Assembly (NCBI GenBank): GCA_027620075.1
Contig: JAQCEY010000005.1
Coordinates: 1 to 64,000, forward strand
DNA: 64,000 nt
DNA from: Pseudomonadota bacterium
GTDB taxonomy: Bacteria; Pseudomonadota; Alphaproteobacteria; Rickettsiales; UBA6187
Direction: 5' to 3'
This document shows, one piece after another, positions 7,487 to 17,735 of this stretch. The notes under the pieces are model-generated. The model made no database searches. It saw only the letters and a list, made by a program, of their open reading frames with translations, and was not told the DNA's origin. The position numbers and the translations under genes were made by a program. The stretch's first letter is position 1, and each line of letters opens with the position of its first letter.

Positions 7487-8845
7487 ATGAAAAGCATAAA
7501 TCCATATAGTAATAAAATTATAAGTTCTTATGGCAAAATGAAAGACAGTGAAGTTTTGTCAATCATAGAGTCTATGCACAGCTCTTTTTTAAAATGGAAG
7601 AATTATACCTTTTACGAAAAAAGTATATTAATGCGGCAGGCTGCCGATATTTTAAGAAAACATAAAGATGAGTACGCAGAACTAATAACCTGCGAGATGG
7701 GAAAGCCGATAAATGAATCTGTAGCTGAAATAGAAAAATGTTCCTTGTTATGTGATTACTATCAGGAAAACGCAGCAATTTTTTTAGAACCGCGGGAAAT
7801 TAAGACAGATTATGTAAAAAGCTATGTCAGGTTTGACCCTATAGGTATTATATTTGCGGTGATGCCTTGGAACTTCCCTTTCTGGCAGGTATTTAGATTT
7901 GCCGTACCCACATTAATGGCAGGTAATGCGGGATTGTTAAAACACGCAAGCAATGTTTCAGGCTGTGCTTTGGTAATAGATGATATCTTTACAAAAGCAG
8001 GATTCCCCGAAAATATATTCCGAACCTTGTTGATAGACCATAATCAGTCAGATAGCGTTATAGCACACAGCTATATAAGGGCTGTTACCGTTACTGGCAG
8101 TGTTGAGGCAGGAAAGGCCATAGCTAAAAGAGCCGGTGAGTTTTCCAAAAAAAGCGTTCTGGAACTAGGGGGCAGCGATGCTTATATAGTACTTAGCAAT
8201 GCCGACATTGATAAAGCTGCCGAACTTTGTGTTAAAAGCAGAATGATAAATGGCGGACAAAGCTGTATTGCCGCCAAGCGTTTTATTGTTCATCAATCCA
8301 TACATGATAAGTTTGTTGAGAAAATGAAAACGCAAATGCAAGGCTATGTTGCAGGTGACCCGATGGATAAAAGGACTAATCTTGGACCTATGGTATCTAA
8401 AAAGCAAAGGGATATTATTCATGAACAGGTAAAACAGTCGGTTGAAAAGGGTGCTAAGTGTATTCTTGGGGGATTTATAGAAGACAAAAACGGTGCTTTC
8501 TATCCGCCGACTATTTTAATCAATGTAAAACCTGATATGCCCGCCTATGACGACGAGATATTCGGTCCTGTAGCCTCCGTAATAAAATTCAGCGATGTGG
8601 GGGAGGCTATACGTATAGCCAACGATTCGAATTTCGGTCTGGGCGGAGCTGTTTTCAGTAATGATATAAAAACTGCTGAAAATATCGCAAGACAGATGGA
8701 TACCGGTAATGTTGCCGTAAATGATTATGTCAAGTCCGACCCCAAACTTCCTTTCGGTGGAGTGAAATATAGCGGTTATGGCAGGGAGCTTGCTGAATTC
8801 GGGATACGTGAATTTGTGAATATCAAAACGGTTGTTGTATCTTAA
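7487..8845 (+). CDS. NAD(P)-dependent aldehyde dehydrogenase, succinate-semialdehyde dehydrogenase type
   Basis: About 452 aa from the ATG at 7487; an in-frame GTG lies 9 bases upstream at 7478. Family marks are visible: MPWNFPFWQVFR (substrate entry/cofactor region), VTGSVEAGKAI (cofactor loop), ELGGSDAYIVL with the catalytic Glu, and NGGQSCIAAKRF with the catalytic Cys. It ends with PFGGVKYSGYGRELAEFGI. The set fits the Sad/GabD-like subgroup, which oxidises succinate semialdehyde to succinate, but substrate cannot be fixed by eye. It converges on the YihY gene with a 26-base gap and no gamma-aminobutyrate genes are adjacent. Confidence 0.88.
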   Translation: MKSINPYSNKIISSYGKMKDSEVLSIIESMHSSFLKWKNYTFYEKSILMRQAADILRKHKDEYAELITCEMGKPINESVAEIEKCSLLCDYYQENAAIFLEPREIKTDYVKSYVRFDPIGIIFAVMPWNFPFWQVFRFAVPTLMAGNAGLLKHASNVSGCALVIDDIFTKAGFPENIFRTLLIDHNQSDSVIAHSYIRAVTVTGSVEAGKAIAKRAGEFSKKSVLELGGSDAYIVLSNADIDKAAELCVKSRMINGGQSCIAAKRFIVHQSIHDKFVEKMKTQMQGYVAGDPMDKRTNLGPMVSKKQRDIIHEQVKQSVEKGAKCILGGFIEDKNGAFYPPTILINVKPDMPAYDDEIFGPVASVIKFSDVGEAIRIANDSNFGLGGAVFSNDIKTAENIARQMDTGNVAVNDYVKSDPKLPFGGVKYSGYGRELAEFGIREFVNIKTVVVS

Positions 8846-8871
8846 TTGAGGCGAAAGGGGTGGCTCGAATC

Positions 8872-10182
8872 TTATTTTTGTATCATATTCTTTAACGTTC
8901 TTTTTCCGAAAGATTTATGTAGAACCTCATCAATCTCTTTTTTGAAGGTTTCGGTGTCGTTGTTACTTAATTTTGTATCCTCATCTGACCTTGTACGTAT
9001 GCGTACCGAGTTGATAATGTCAAAATATGTTATGTGTTCAAGCGGACGCTTGGGGACTATCGAGCCTGTTCCCTCTTCAACGGATATGAGTTCCGACCGG
9101 ATTAGGTAGTAAATTATTTCATCTACCGCCTGTAACGGGAACTTACAGATTTTGGCAAGCTCATTTATCGATGATACCGGTTTATCGGCAAAGTAGTTTT
9201 GTGCTATCTGCATCATTACTTCTAAAGCGACCGCTTCTTTGTTAGAAGGTGATAGTGACAGGAACTTGTTTTTGTTGAGGCGATATTGCGGGTTCTGGAT
9301 ATAAAAACTTATACTTGAGCCTATAAGCAGTACCAGCCACACCAGATATATCCATACCATGAACACGATGACCGTCGCAAATGCAGAATATATAAGAGTG
9401 TGGCTTGATGAGCCTGCTACAAAATTGGTAAACCCCCAGCCCATCAATTTCCATAAGAATGCGGTCATAAGACCGCCTATGAAAGCTGCCTTTACATTAA
9501 CTTTTGTATTTGGGATAAAGCTGTACATAAACGTAAAAGCAACAGAAAGGATAAAGTAGGGTACTATTATTCCGAATAAAGGAATAATAAATTGCAGCCT
9601 TTCCACTTCATTGATTCTTTCCACCAGATAGCCGCCGGTTAGCGAGGTGGTCATGGCGGTAGACAGGAATATTAATACCGGTCCTACGAACAATATACTT
9701 AAATAGTCGTTAAAACGCTTCGTTAAGTTACGTGACCTTTCAACACCCCATACAAAGTTAAAGGCATTTTCTATTTTCTGCATCAATCCTATAACGGTAT
9801 ATAACAACACCGCTATACCTACCGCACCCAATACACCTACTTGTATATTATCTACAAATCCGATTATCTTATCCGTAACCTCAATCTTTTTCTCGCCAAG
9901 GGGGTCTAGCGTGTTAAGCAAAAAAGGCTTTATCTGATTATGAGCGCCTAGTCCTTTAAGGACTGAAAAACTTATGGCAATTAGCGGAACTATGGAAATA
10001 ATGGTGGTGTAAACAAGGCTCATCGCCCTAAGGCTTAACTGCCCGTTTTTTAAGTCACGTATGATTGCACTTATTATCTGTAACACCGTGCGTAAGAAAA
10101 TTACATGAAACGGTATATCAACGGTCTGCATTGACCGAAGCCACTTATTATAACTTTTTAGTAATTTACTTATAGATTCCAT
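8872..10182 (-). CDS. YihY/virulence factor BrkB family inner-membrane protein
   Basis: About 436 aa from the ATG at 10182, with a TTG six codons upstream (10200) as the alternative start. The first about 300 residues contain some six hydrophobic segments (for example VYTTIISIVPLIAISFSVL and FATVIVFMVWIYLVWLVLL), typical of the YihY/BrkB fold. A cytoplasmic C-terminal tail of about 130 residues contains a winged-helix-like segment (SSINELAKICKFP...) and a charged end. The family's biochemical role is not settled. The gene lies just downstream of the IDO-like gene on the same strand with a gap of less than 60 bases, so they may share a transcript. Confidence 0.85.
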   Translation of the reverse strand: MESISKLLKSYNKWLRSMQTVDIPFHVIFLRTVLQIISAIIRDLKNGQLSLRAMSLVYTTIISIVPLIAISFSVLKGLGAHNQIKPFLLNTLDPLGEKKIEVTDKIIGFVDNIQVGVLGAVGIAVLLYTVIGLMQKIENAFNFVWGVERSRNLTKRFNDYLSILFVGPVLIFLSTAMTTSLTGGYLVERINEVERLQFIIPLFGIIVPYFILSVAFTFMYSFIPNTKVNVKAAFIGGLMTAFLWKLMGWGFTNFVAGSSSHTLIYSAFATVIVFMVWIYLVWLVLLIGSSISFYIQNPQYRLNKNKFLSLSPSNKEAVALEVMMQIAQNYFADKPVSSINELAKICKFPLQAVDEIIYYLIRSELISVEEGTGSIVPKRPLEHITYFDIINSVRIRTRSDEDTKLSNNDTETFKKEIDEVLHKSFGKRTLKNMIQK

Positions 10183-10238
10183 ATAGCCTATCTTACTCAA
10201 TAATTTTTATATGGCAATACGGTATCCTTATGAGGCTT

Positions 10239-11936
10239 CTATATTATAGTACAACAACCTGCTTCGGCTTGCTGTTGTCTTCTTGTGTTTAAAGAGGCTG
10301 TATGGCTTTGTTGCTGAGGCGGAATATTTGCCTTTTGCGCTTCTTGTGGGGCTTCGGCAAACTGCCTCATATGCTCGGCGTTTTTCCTCAGATATATGGC
10401 AAATATAGAACCGCCTGTGCCGATTGCATCGCCATTGGGGTTTTGTATATATTCTACGGCATTATCGGCATGTGCCAAACGGAAATCAGCTCCTGCTACA
10501 ACGGCTTGTTTAAAAGCGTCTCCACCCAGTTTCCTTAAATCAAGGTCTTTTGTCGCTTCACCAAGGTCGCTTAAAAATTCACGGTGTTTAGTAGGCATAT
10601 ACTCCCTGTAGCCCTCATAAAATTTTGTTGGCGGCTTGTATCCTAATAGCTCGTCCAGTGCCGGTATAACAGAACTCATAGCCCCTGATTCGCCCCTAAA
10701 ATATTGCGGTTCATTATTATACTGCCCTTCATATATAACACCATCGGGACGTGTTTTACCGTCAAATCCTTTAATATAAGGTCGCAGTCCGCCTTCTTCT
10801 TTTTCATATTCGCTTGTTCTTGAATAAGCGGGTGATAAGTGGAATATTTCTACCATTTTCCGGTATGTTGACGCTACGGTCTGCAATCCTTCCTGCACAC
10901 CTTTTACATCTTCATTTTTAGCGGCATCAATTATTTTGGGCATTTGGTATAACGCCTTAGCCGCTATTGCCTCAATTACCGTATGTACCTGTACAAAGCC
11001 AAGTTCATCATCTTCGCCTTTAGCATTAGGTCCGACAAAAGGATATCTGAATTTTAGCTCACCTATATCGCTTATCTTATCTACTTTTCCGATAATATCC
11101 CTATCTTCTCCAAGTTTGCTTTTTACATATTGACCGTCAGGGCTGTTGCCATCTTTTGCCTTAATGAAAATCTCGGTTTCCTTAGGGGTTCTTGGTGCTG
11201 TGATGTCTTTAGGGTTCTCGCTATTTTCACGGTTGCCGAACTTTCCGACCGGCACTCTTTTCAAAGCGGGCTTGTTCGAATCAACCCTTTCATACCTTAC
11301 CCTTTCCCATTCATATTGACCGTTTTGTGTCAGTACCTTGTCAACATCAACCTCACCATCTTTTGTATAAGGTATTTCTCCTTTTCTGTTATCTATAGCG
11401 TAGTGTGCATAGTTTAGCATAGGAGGCACTTGTGCCATATCTGCAAGCTGTTTTAACGGCTTGGCAAGTTTTTCAGGAACAACGGCAGCGTTGCTTTGAA
11501 TACCGAGTTTTTTACGAAGTTCGGCGGATTTGCCTGTTTCGTGGTCGGTATAATTAACATATCCCGATGCAATGGCGGTTAACATTTGCAAGTCTGCACG
11601 TAAATTAGAATCTTCAGTGTCAAATTTACCGTCTTTGCTTTTTGAATAACGTTCTTCTTCAAAAACAAATTCAGGAAGGTCTTTACTGTTTAAGGCATCG
11701 GCAAATGCTCCGCGCTTTTTTAAAAGCTGCGGCATATTTTTTGCAAGATTATCCCATTTTTCATTCTTTCCTGCATCACCGTCAAACGGTAAATAAACAA
11801 AACCGGGGTCACGACTGCCCGGCTCTCCAATCCCGTATTCCCTAAGCGGTTTTAGTGTCGGCAAGTTGTCATTATTGCCTAAAATATCTGTGAAGCTTCT
11901 TTTTTTCGTTGAACTGATTATCTTTCCTACCGTCAT
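10239..11936 (-). CDS. Indoleamine 2,3-dioxygenase family protein with C-terminal CaaX-like box
   Basis: A 565-aa protein. Most of its length follows the IDO family: WDNLAKNMPQLLKKRG (61-76), LAKPLKQLADMAQVPPML (157-174) before YAHYAIDN, GFVQVHTVIEAIAAKAL (313-329), RPYIKGFDGKTRPDGVIYEG (385-404), GESGAMSSVIPALDELLG (415-432), YREYMPTKHREFL (443-455), FRLAHADNAVEYI with the candidate proximal haem ligand H489, and GTGGS (506-510). R385 aligns with the substrate-binding Arg231 of human IDO1; the pair aligned with Phe226/Phe227 appears to be Glu-Glu, and His318 is at the Ser167 position. An insertion (about 187-300) makes it longer than usual IDOs (about 400). IDOs convert tryptophan to N-formylkynurenine. 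The protein ends G-C-C-T-I-I, a CaaX-like box with a second Cys upstream. No kynurenine-pathway gene is nearby. A host-delivered, lipid-anchored enzyme is inference. Confidence 0.82.
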   Translation of the reverse strand: MTVGKIISSTKKRSFTDILGNNDNLPTLKPLREYGIGEPGSRDPGFVYLPFDGDAGKNEKWDNLAKNMPQLLKKRGAFADALNSKDLPEFVFEEERYSKSKDGKFDTEDSNLRADLQMLTAIASGYVNYTDHETGKSAELRKKLGIQSNAAVVPEKLAKPLKQLADMAQVPPMLNYAHYAIDNRKGEIPYTKDGEVDVDKVLTQNGQYEWERVRYERVDSNKPALKRVPVGKFGNRENSENPKDITAPRTPKETEIFIKAKDGNSPDGQYVKSKLGEDRDIIGKVDKISDIGELKFRYPFVGPNAKGEDDELGFVQVHTVIEAIAAKALYQMPKIIDAAKNEDVKGVQEGLQTVASTYRKMVEIFHLSPAYSRTSEYEKEEGGLRPYIKGFDGKTRPDGVIYEGQYNNEPQYFRGESGAMSSVIPALDELLGYKPPTKFYEGYREYMPTKHREFLSDLGEATKDLDLRKLGGDAFKQAVVAGADFRLAHADNAVEYIQNPNGDAIGTGGSIFAIYLRKNAEHMRQFAEAPQEAQKANIPPQQQSHTASLNTRRQQQAEAGCCTII

Positions 11937-12100
11937 GCTTAAAAGTGACTCCTTATCTTAATGGTCTGCAAATAAAAATTGAAAATGTTAAAGATTAACC
12001 AAATTAAAGGCAGTAGAAGGTTGTTGTCAATATATCTTTTAACGGCAGTCAGGATGTTAAATAATCGGAATACTCCGTTAATTGGTTTTTTATATTTTTT

Positions 12101-12169
12101 TGTCAACCTGAACTTGTTTCAGGTTCTATTATGAAACATGAAAGATGCTGAAATAAATTCAGCATGACA
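12101..12169. repeat. Dispersed palindromic repeat, TGTCA...TGACA type (69 bases)
   Basis: It begins TGTCAACCTGAACTTG and ends TTCAGCATGACA. It contains two small hairpins, CCTGAA/TTCAGG and ATGCTGAA/TTCAGCAT. The right half is identical over about 20 bases to the repeat at 55936-56004. The 11937-12205 gap holds nothing else that I can recognise. Confidence 0.85.
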
Positions 12170-12205
12170 ACTATTTTGTCCGAAGTAACGGTGGAATTGA
12201 AACTA

Positions 12206-12727
12206 CTACTTTTTATTAGAACGTAAATTTAAATTAATTCTTTCTTGAATCTTATTGAATTCTTCCCATGATATATTATCCCGTTTTCCTTCATCGGCAA
12301 GTTTTGCCGCCTGAAATTTTATTACCGACAGACGCTCATAATCCTGTGCGATAATGCCCATGCCTTTTTCCTCATACTCCCTAGCAAGTATCTTATATTC
12401 GGCAGATTCATCATAAAAATCATGGTCGGGTTTGCCCTTGGTGTTCGAAGAAACTTCTTTCATTGCAGCGGCAGGATTGAACATGTGGTTTTTTTGCTTT
12501 CTTTTTGTTTCATGTGTTTCAGACAGTTCTTTATAATCAGACGATGAATTATAAGGCTTATAATCGGTTGTAGCATTCGTACCCGATCTGGTTGAAATAT
12601 CCTTACGCTCTTGAGCTATATCAGGCAGGTCAATCTCATTCATGCGGTGAGTTTCATATTCGGCAAACGCAGAAAACGAAAACACAGCTAAACTTATTAC
12701 GAAAAAAGAATGAAATATATAGGTCAC
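12206..12727 (-). CDS. Secreted hydrophilic protein of unknown function
   Basis: A 173-aa protein with a clear signal peptide (hydrophobic run FHSFFVISLAVFSFSAFAE, cleavage likely after AFA near residue 22). The mature part is charged and Asn/Ser-rich, with a helical second half (residues about 105-170) rich in Glu, Lys and Ala. The start is a GTG preceded by AAGGAG six bases upstream, which supports the call. I recognise no family. It is transcribed away from folE and toward the IDO-like gene but is separated from it by 269 bases that hold a dispersed palindrome. Confidence 0.75.
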   Translation of the reverse strand: MTYIFHSFFVISLAVFSFSAFAEYETHRMNEIDLPDIAQERKDISTRSGTNATTDYKPYNSSSDYKELSETHETKRKQKNHMFNPAAAMKEVSSNTKGKPDHDFYDESAEYKILAREYEEKGMGIIAQDYERLSVIKFQAAKLADEGKRDNISWEEFNKIQERINLNLRSNKK

Positions 12728-12924
12728 TTGCTACTCCTTGGTTATCATTATGTTAAGTATATCACATAAAATATGTTTTTAAAATAATTTCCCCGGCTAA
12801 CTTTGGTAGCGTTTATGTTATAGAGGTTTTTAGTAGTGCAGGATTGTAATTACAAGAATTTAACTTGCATGGCGGTCGGAATATTAGTACAAGCATGAAC
12901 TGTAAATTATAAAAAGTAAATGTT

Positions 12925-13518
12925 ATGACTAAACCGACAAAAGAACAGGCGGAAGCTGCGGTTAAAACCATACTTGACTGGATAGGGGAGGATTCGGACA
13001 GGGAAGGGCTTTTAGACACTCCTAAAAGGGTGGTGAAAAGTTTTAGTGAGTTTTTCGGCGGATATGATGTAGACCCCGAAGAGATATTGAAGCGTACTTT
13101 CTCCGAAACAGAAGGATACGATGAAATGATAATGCTAAAAGATATACGTATCGAATCGCATTGTGAACACCACATGCTGCCTATTATCGGTAAAGCACAT
13201 ATTGCATACATACCTAATAAAAGGGTGGTGGGTATCAGCAAACTTGCAAGGATAGCGGAAGCATATGCTAAACGCCTTCAGATACAGGAAAAACTTACGG
13301 CACAGATTGCAAATAGTATTAATGATGTCTTGCAGCCTAAAGGGGTTGCGGTTGTAATTGAAGCTACTCACCAATGTATGAGTACACGTGGCGTGCATAA
13401 ATCGGGCGTTGTAATGAAAACCAGTCATATGCTCGGTCTTTTCAGGAAAGACGAAAGAACAAGGCAGGAATTCATACAGCTTGTAACTTCACCTACTCGT
13501 ACAGAGATAAATATTTAA
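12925..13518 (+). CDS. folE: GTP cyclohydrolase I
   Basis: A 197-aa protein with the type I GTP cyclohydrolase pattern. It has [17 protein letters not shown] near the N-terminus, [20 protein letters not shown] with the zinc-binding Cys and His, [20 protein letters not shown], and [13 protein letters not shown] with the second zinc Cys. It opens GTP to 7,8-dihydroneopterin triphosphate, the entry to folate and related pterins. Length is normal for the family. No folate operon surrounds it; a TrkH gene follows after about 90 bases. Confidence 0.96.
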   Translation: MTKPTKEQAEAAVKTILDWIGEDSDREGLLDTPKRVVKSFSEFFGGYDVDPEEILKRTFSETEGYDEMIMLKDIRIESHCEHHMLPIIGKAHIAYIPNKRVVGISKLARIAEAYAKRLQIQEKLTAQIANSINDVLQPKGVAVVIEATHQCMSTRGVHKSGVVMKTSHMLGLFRKDERTRQEFIQLVTSPTRTEINI

Positions 13519-13606
13519 TTTGTTACTTGTGCAGGAAATTATATAGTTGAATAGCGTTATTAAAATTGCTAGTAACTAGTGTTGTAAAAAATAACTATAT
13601 AATTAT

Positions 13607-15055
13607 ATGCATAATTTCAGACCGGTATTATACGCAATAGGTATTTTGCTGACTACGCTAGCCGTATTCATGTTAATACCTGCTATATTTGACTATATGT
13701 CACAAGATCAGGAATGGGTAGGGTTCTTGTTATCATCATTCATAACCTTCTTTGTCGGGCTTAGTTTTGCACTTACCAATAAGGGAAAAACTGCCCCACT
13801 TAATATCAGGCAGGCATTTGTCTTAACTACATTTAGCTGGTTGGCACTGGTAACCTTTGCGGCGTTACCTTTCAAATTTTCAGCGGTCGGGCTTTCTGTT
13901 ACCGATTCATTTTTTGAATCCATGTCAGGACTAACAACTACCGGAGCAACCGTGCTTACCGGTCTGGACGGACTTCCTCCCGGTATATTGCTATGGCGTT
14001 CTTTGCTGCAATGGATAGGCGGTATCGGAATAATCGTGGTAGCTTTGGCGGTCTTGCCTATGTTAAATATCGGAGGTATGCAGTTATTCAGGACGGAGTC
14101 ATCAGATAAATCGGAAAAAATAATGCCACGAACAGCTCAAATATCAATTGCTATAGGAAGTGTGTATCTTCTACTTACCGTTATTTGCGGTATTATGTTG
14201 ATATGGGTGGGAATGAGTCATTTTGATGCCGTAAACCATGCTATGACAACAGTTGCTACGGCAGGATTTTCAACGCATGATCAATCCATAGCGTATTTCA
14301 ACAGCAGCAAAATAGAGTATGTATTAAGTTTTTTCATGTTGGCAGGCGGAATACCGTTTGTTCTATATATTCATTTGTTACAAGGGAATATAAGTGCATT
14401 CCACAAAGATTCTCAGGTTAGGTGGTTTCTTACGATAGTTGCTCTTAGCATTCTTGTTTGTGCCATATGGCTAACGCTTAATAACGGTATGGACTTGCCT
14501 TACGCATTGAGAGTTTCGTCATTTAATATTGTGTCCATTGCAACTACATCGGGTTTTTCATCTGCGGATTATTCTCTTTGGGGCGGATTTCCGGTAACGT
14601 TAATATTTATGTTATCCGTTGTCGGAGGGTGTACCGGTTCAACTACGGGGGGGATAAAAGTATTCAGGTATCAGGTTTTATACCAGACTGCTAAAGCACA
14701 GATAAACCACCTCATACAGCCTCATGCCGTCATACGCCCTCGTTTTAACGGCAAACCTCTTTCCGAAGCTATCACAAGTTCAGTTATGAGCTACATAATA
14801 TTGTTTGCGTTCTCATTTTTAGTGGTAGCACTTATACTTTCATTATGCGGTCTTGATTATATTTCAAGTATGAGCGGTGCGGCAGCCACTCTTGCAAATG
14901 TGGGACCGGGTCTTGGCGATGTTATCGGTCCTGCGGGAAATTATGCTGACGTACCTGTTCTTGCAAAGTGGGTGTTGTCGTTTGCCATGCTACTTGGAAG
15001 GTTGGAAATATTTACCATACTTGTGCTGTTCTCGTCTTATTTCTGGCAGGACTAG
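13607..15055 (+). CDS. trkH: TrkH-family potassium uptake protein
   Basis: A 482-aa polytopic membrane protein. The four pore motifs of the TrkH/KtrB type are visible around SMSGLTTTGATVLTGLD, MTTVATAGFSTHDQS, SIATTSGFSSADYSLWG and AATLANVGPGLG. A TGGIKVFRYQVLYQTAK segment and a C-terminal MLLGRLEIFTILVLFS are also typical. It imports K+ with a TrkA-type regulatory subunit, which is not in this window. The length is normal. Confidence 0.95.
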   Translation: MHNFRPVLYAIGILLTTLAVFMLIPAIFDYMSQDQEWVGFLLSSFITFFVGLSFALTNKGKTAPLNIRQAFVLTTFSWLALVTFAALPFKFSAVGLSVTDSFFESMSGLTTTGATVLTGLDGLPPGILLWRSLLQWIGGIGIIVVALAVLPMLNIGGMQLFRTESSDKSEKIMPRTAQISIAIGSVYLLLTVICGIMLIWVGMSHFDAVNHAMTTVATAGFSTHDQSIAYFNSSKIEYVLSFFMLAGGIPFVLYIHLLQGNISAFHKDSQVRWFLTIVALSILVCAIWLTLNNGMDLPYALRVSSFNIVSIATTSGFSSADYSLWGGFPVTLIFMLSVVGGCTGSTTGGIKVFRYQVLYQTAKAQINHLIQPHAVIRPRFNGKPLSEAITSSVMSYIILFAFSFLVVALILSLCGLDYISSMSGAAATLANVGPGLGDVIGPAGNYADVPVLAKWVLSFAMLLGRLEIFTILVLFSSYFWQD

Positions 15056-15245
15056 ATATTTATAGGAACCGTAGTAGATTACACCGTGCTTTAGATTATG
15101 AATTGTAGTGATAACAAGCCTATAATTGTTTGACTTTGGCAGTTTAGTCTGTATAAAAATACGCAATCTATAGAAATGTGCCTTGTTTTCGCAAAACACG
15201 ATGTAATTCCGGCACTTTTGTGAAAATAAAATACAAGGTTTTTAG

Positions 15246-16727
15246 ATGGTTCTTTCTCGACTTCGTGCCGAGTGGTTCGGCAATATTCGTGGTGATTTAC
15301 TTGCAGGCACGGTAGTGGCACTTGCACTTATCCCTGAAGCTATAGCTTTTTCCATTATTGCAGGTGTTGACCCGAAAGTCGGGCTTTATGCCTCTTTTTG
15401 TATTGCCGTAGTTATTGCATTTGTCGGAGGCAGACCGGGAATGATTTCGGCTGCAACCGGTGCTATGGCTCTGGTGATGGTCACTTTAGTTAAAGAACAC
15501 GGGCTTGAATATCTGCTGGCAGCTACGGTGCTTACAGGTATTATCCAGATTATAGCGGGTTTTTTAAAGCTCGGTTCGCTCTTGCGGTTTGTTTCCAAAT
15601 CGGTAGTAACAGGTTTTGTCAATGCGTTGGCAATCCTTATTTTTATGGCACAGTTGCCGGAATTTAGCGGTGCTAGTTGGCAGATGTATGCAATGGTGGC
15701 GGCGGGTTTAGGAATTATTTATGGTTTTCCTTATATAACAAAAGCAGTGCCTTCTCCGCTAGTGGCGATTGTAGTTCTGACTGCATTTAGTATTTTTATG
15801 GGATTGGATATTCGTACCGTAGGTCATATGGGGCAGTTGCCTGATACTTTTCCTTTATTTATGATTCCGAATATTCCGCTTAATTTGGAAACGCTCATGA
15901 TTATTCTGCCTTATTCGGTCACGCTGGCAGCGGTCGGCTTACTCGAATCATTGATGACGGCGGTAATCGTAGATGATTTAACCGATACGCCGAGTCAGAA
16001 AAACCGTGAATGTGCAGGGCAGGGTATTGCCAATATTGTTGCGGGATTCTTCGGCGGTATGGCAGGCTGTGCAATGATAGGTCAGTCGGTGATTAACGTT
16101 AAGTCAGGCGGTAGGGGCAGGCTATCAACTTTTTTTGCCGGAGCCTTTTTACTGTTCCTGATTCTGGTGCTGGGTGATTGGGTAAAGCAAATCCCTATGG
16201 CGGCACTGGTCGCGGTAATGATTATGGTGTCAATCGGTACGTTTAGCTGGGCATCGGTAAAAAACCTAAAAACGCATCCGAAATCGTCAAGCCTTGTGAT
16301 GGTGACAACTGTTGTGGTTGTTGTAGCTACTCATAATCTGGCACTTGGTGTGTTTATCGGCGTATTGATGAGTGCATTATTCTTTGCCAAAAAAGTATCA
16401 CACCTACTTCTTGTAGAATCGGAACTTACCGATGAAGGAAAACACCGCATTTACCGTGTTTATGGTCAGGTGTTTTTTGCCTCTGCCGATAATTTTTCTG
16501 CACGGTTCGACTTTAAAGAAGTGGTTGAGCGTGTAACAATTGATATGACGCAGGCACATTTTTGGGATTTAACAGGTGTCGGTGCACTTGATAAGATAGT
16601 GCTGAAATTCCGCCGTGAAGGTACGGATGTAAAAGTGCTTGGATTAAACGAAGCAAGTGCTACTATGGTAGAAAAACTGGCAATCCATGATAAACCGGAT
16701 GCTATGGAATTAATGATAAAACACTAA
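15246..16727 (+). CDS. SulP-family anion transporter with C-terminal STAS domain
   Basis: A 493-aa protein with about ten membrane segments. It starts with a SulP signature ([28 protein letters not shown]), has [16 protein letters not shown] in the middle and ends in a compact STAS-like domain ([13 protein letters not shown] ... [22 protein letters not shown]). SulP proteins move sulfate, bicarbonate or other anions; the substrate is not visible. The stop is 12 bases before a tandem universal-stress-protein gene, so the two form an operon. Sulfate supply would fit the sulfotransferase genes at 45915-48571, but this is only a suggestion. Confidence 0.9.
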   Translation: MVLSRLRAEWFGNIRGDLLAGTVVALALIPEAIAFSIIAGVDPKVGLYASFCIAVVIAFVGGRPGMISAATGAMALVMVTLVKEHGLEYLLAATVLTGIIQIIAGFLKLGSLLRFVSKSVVTGFVNALAILIFMAQLPEFSGASWQMYAMVAAGLGIIYGFPYITKAVPSPLVAIVVLTAFSIFMGLDIRTVGHMGQLPDTFPLFMIPNIPLNLETLMIILPYSVTLAAVGLLESLMTAVIVDDLTDTPSQKNRECAGQGIANIVAGFFGGMAGCAMIGQSVINVKSGGRGRLSTFFAGAFLLFLILVLGDWVKQIPMAALVAVMIMVSIGTFSWASVKNLKTHPKSSSLVMVTTVVVVVATHNLALGVFIGVLMSALFFAKKVSHLLLVESELTDEGKHRIYRVYGQVFFASADNFSARFDFKEVVERVTIDMTQAHFWDLTGVGALDKIVLKFRREGTDVKVLGLNEASATMVEKLAIHDKPDAMELMIKH

Positions 16728-16739
16728 AAAGGGGTGGCT

Positions 16740-17597
16740 ATGGGCAAGATTATAGCATGTATAGACGGCTCAACACACGCCGATAGCGTGTGTACTTTAA
16801 GTTCATGGGTATCCGGTCAGAGTGGTTTTAAAATATCCCTTCTTCATGTTGTAGCACCTCACACCGAAATGGAAGCTAAAGGCAACTTAAGCGGTTCTAT
16901 CGGTCTTGGTGCTAAAAGTGAGCTACTGGAAGAATTGACAAAAATAGATGAGGAGCATGGCAGGCTGGAGTTAAAAAAAGGTCGTCTTATGCTTGATCAC
17001 GCCAAAGAAGAACTTGAAAATCTCGGCATTTCAACTCCTGAAATATTACATCGCCGTGGATCGCTAGTAGAAATAATCGGTGAGTTAGAAGCTGATGTAG
17101 AAATAATTATTATGGGCAAACGTGGTGAAAATCATAACAATGCATCGAATCACTTAGGTTCAAACCTAGAGCGTGTTGCACGTTCTATACATAAGCCGTT
17201 ATTAATAGCTACGGATAATCCCAAAGACATTAAGCGTTTCATTATTGCTTATGACGGCAGCCCGTCCGTAAAAAAAGCGTTAGATTACATCACAAACACA
17301 CCTCTACTTAAAGGGGCGGACTGTCATTTATTAAAAGCAGGTGATGATAATGCCCAAACGCAAGCTATTATAAAAGAGGCAGAAGATAAACTTAAAGCAG
17401 CAAGCTTTAATGTTCATACGCATATTCAAAAAGGCAAGCAGGTAGAGAATTTTGTGGCGGATTATGCTGCCGCTAATGATATTAACCTATTGGTTATCGG
17501 TGCATACGGTCATTCAAAAATACGCAGCCTGATACTTGGTAGTACAACCACATCTATTATTCGCAAATCGGATATTCCGGTGCTGTTGTTTAGATAA
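16740..17597 (+). CDS. Tandem-domain universal stress protein (UspA family)
   Basis: About 285 aa from the ATG at 16740, which has AAAGGGG at good spacing; a GTG two codons upstream is the alternative. Two Usp domains are visible: residues 1-150 (KIIACIDGSTHAD ... IIMGKRGENHNNASNHLGSNLERVARSIHKPLLIA) and residues about 160-285 (RFIIAYDGSPSVKKALDY ... LLVIGAYGHSKIRSLILGSTTTSIIRKSDIPVLLF). The GxxGHS-type nucleotide-binding segment is clear in the second domain and altered in the first. It follows the SulP gene by 12 bases and may tune that transporter. Confidence 0.9.
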   Translation: MGKIIACIDGSTHADSVCTLSSWVSGQSGFKISLLHVVAPHTEMEAKGNLSGSIGLGAKSELLEELTKIDEEHGRLELKKGRLMLDHAKEELENLGISTPEILHRRGSLVEIIGELEADVEIIIMGKRGENHNNASNHLGSNLERVARSIHKPLLIATDNPKDIKRFIIAYDGSPSVKKALDYITNTPLLKGADCHLLKAGDDNAQTQAIIKEAEDKLKAASFNVHTHIQKGKQVENFVADYAAANDINLLVIGAYGHSKIRSLILGSTTTSIIRKSDIPVLLFR

Positions 17598-17735
17598 ACT
17601 CGGTTATGGCTAGGCTGATACCCGTCTAATTAGAGTAAAGGTAACAAATAATAGCGTGTGTATAATTATTTTCATAAAAACATATTCCTTTGAGTGACAT
17701 GAAAAATTAAAGATGCTAATTTGCAATTTGACAAG

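Noticed and set aside
15246..16727. Calling the SulP protein a sulfate transporter on the basis of the sulfotransferase genes
   Set aside because: The genes are about 30 kb apart and SulP substrates vary.
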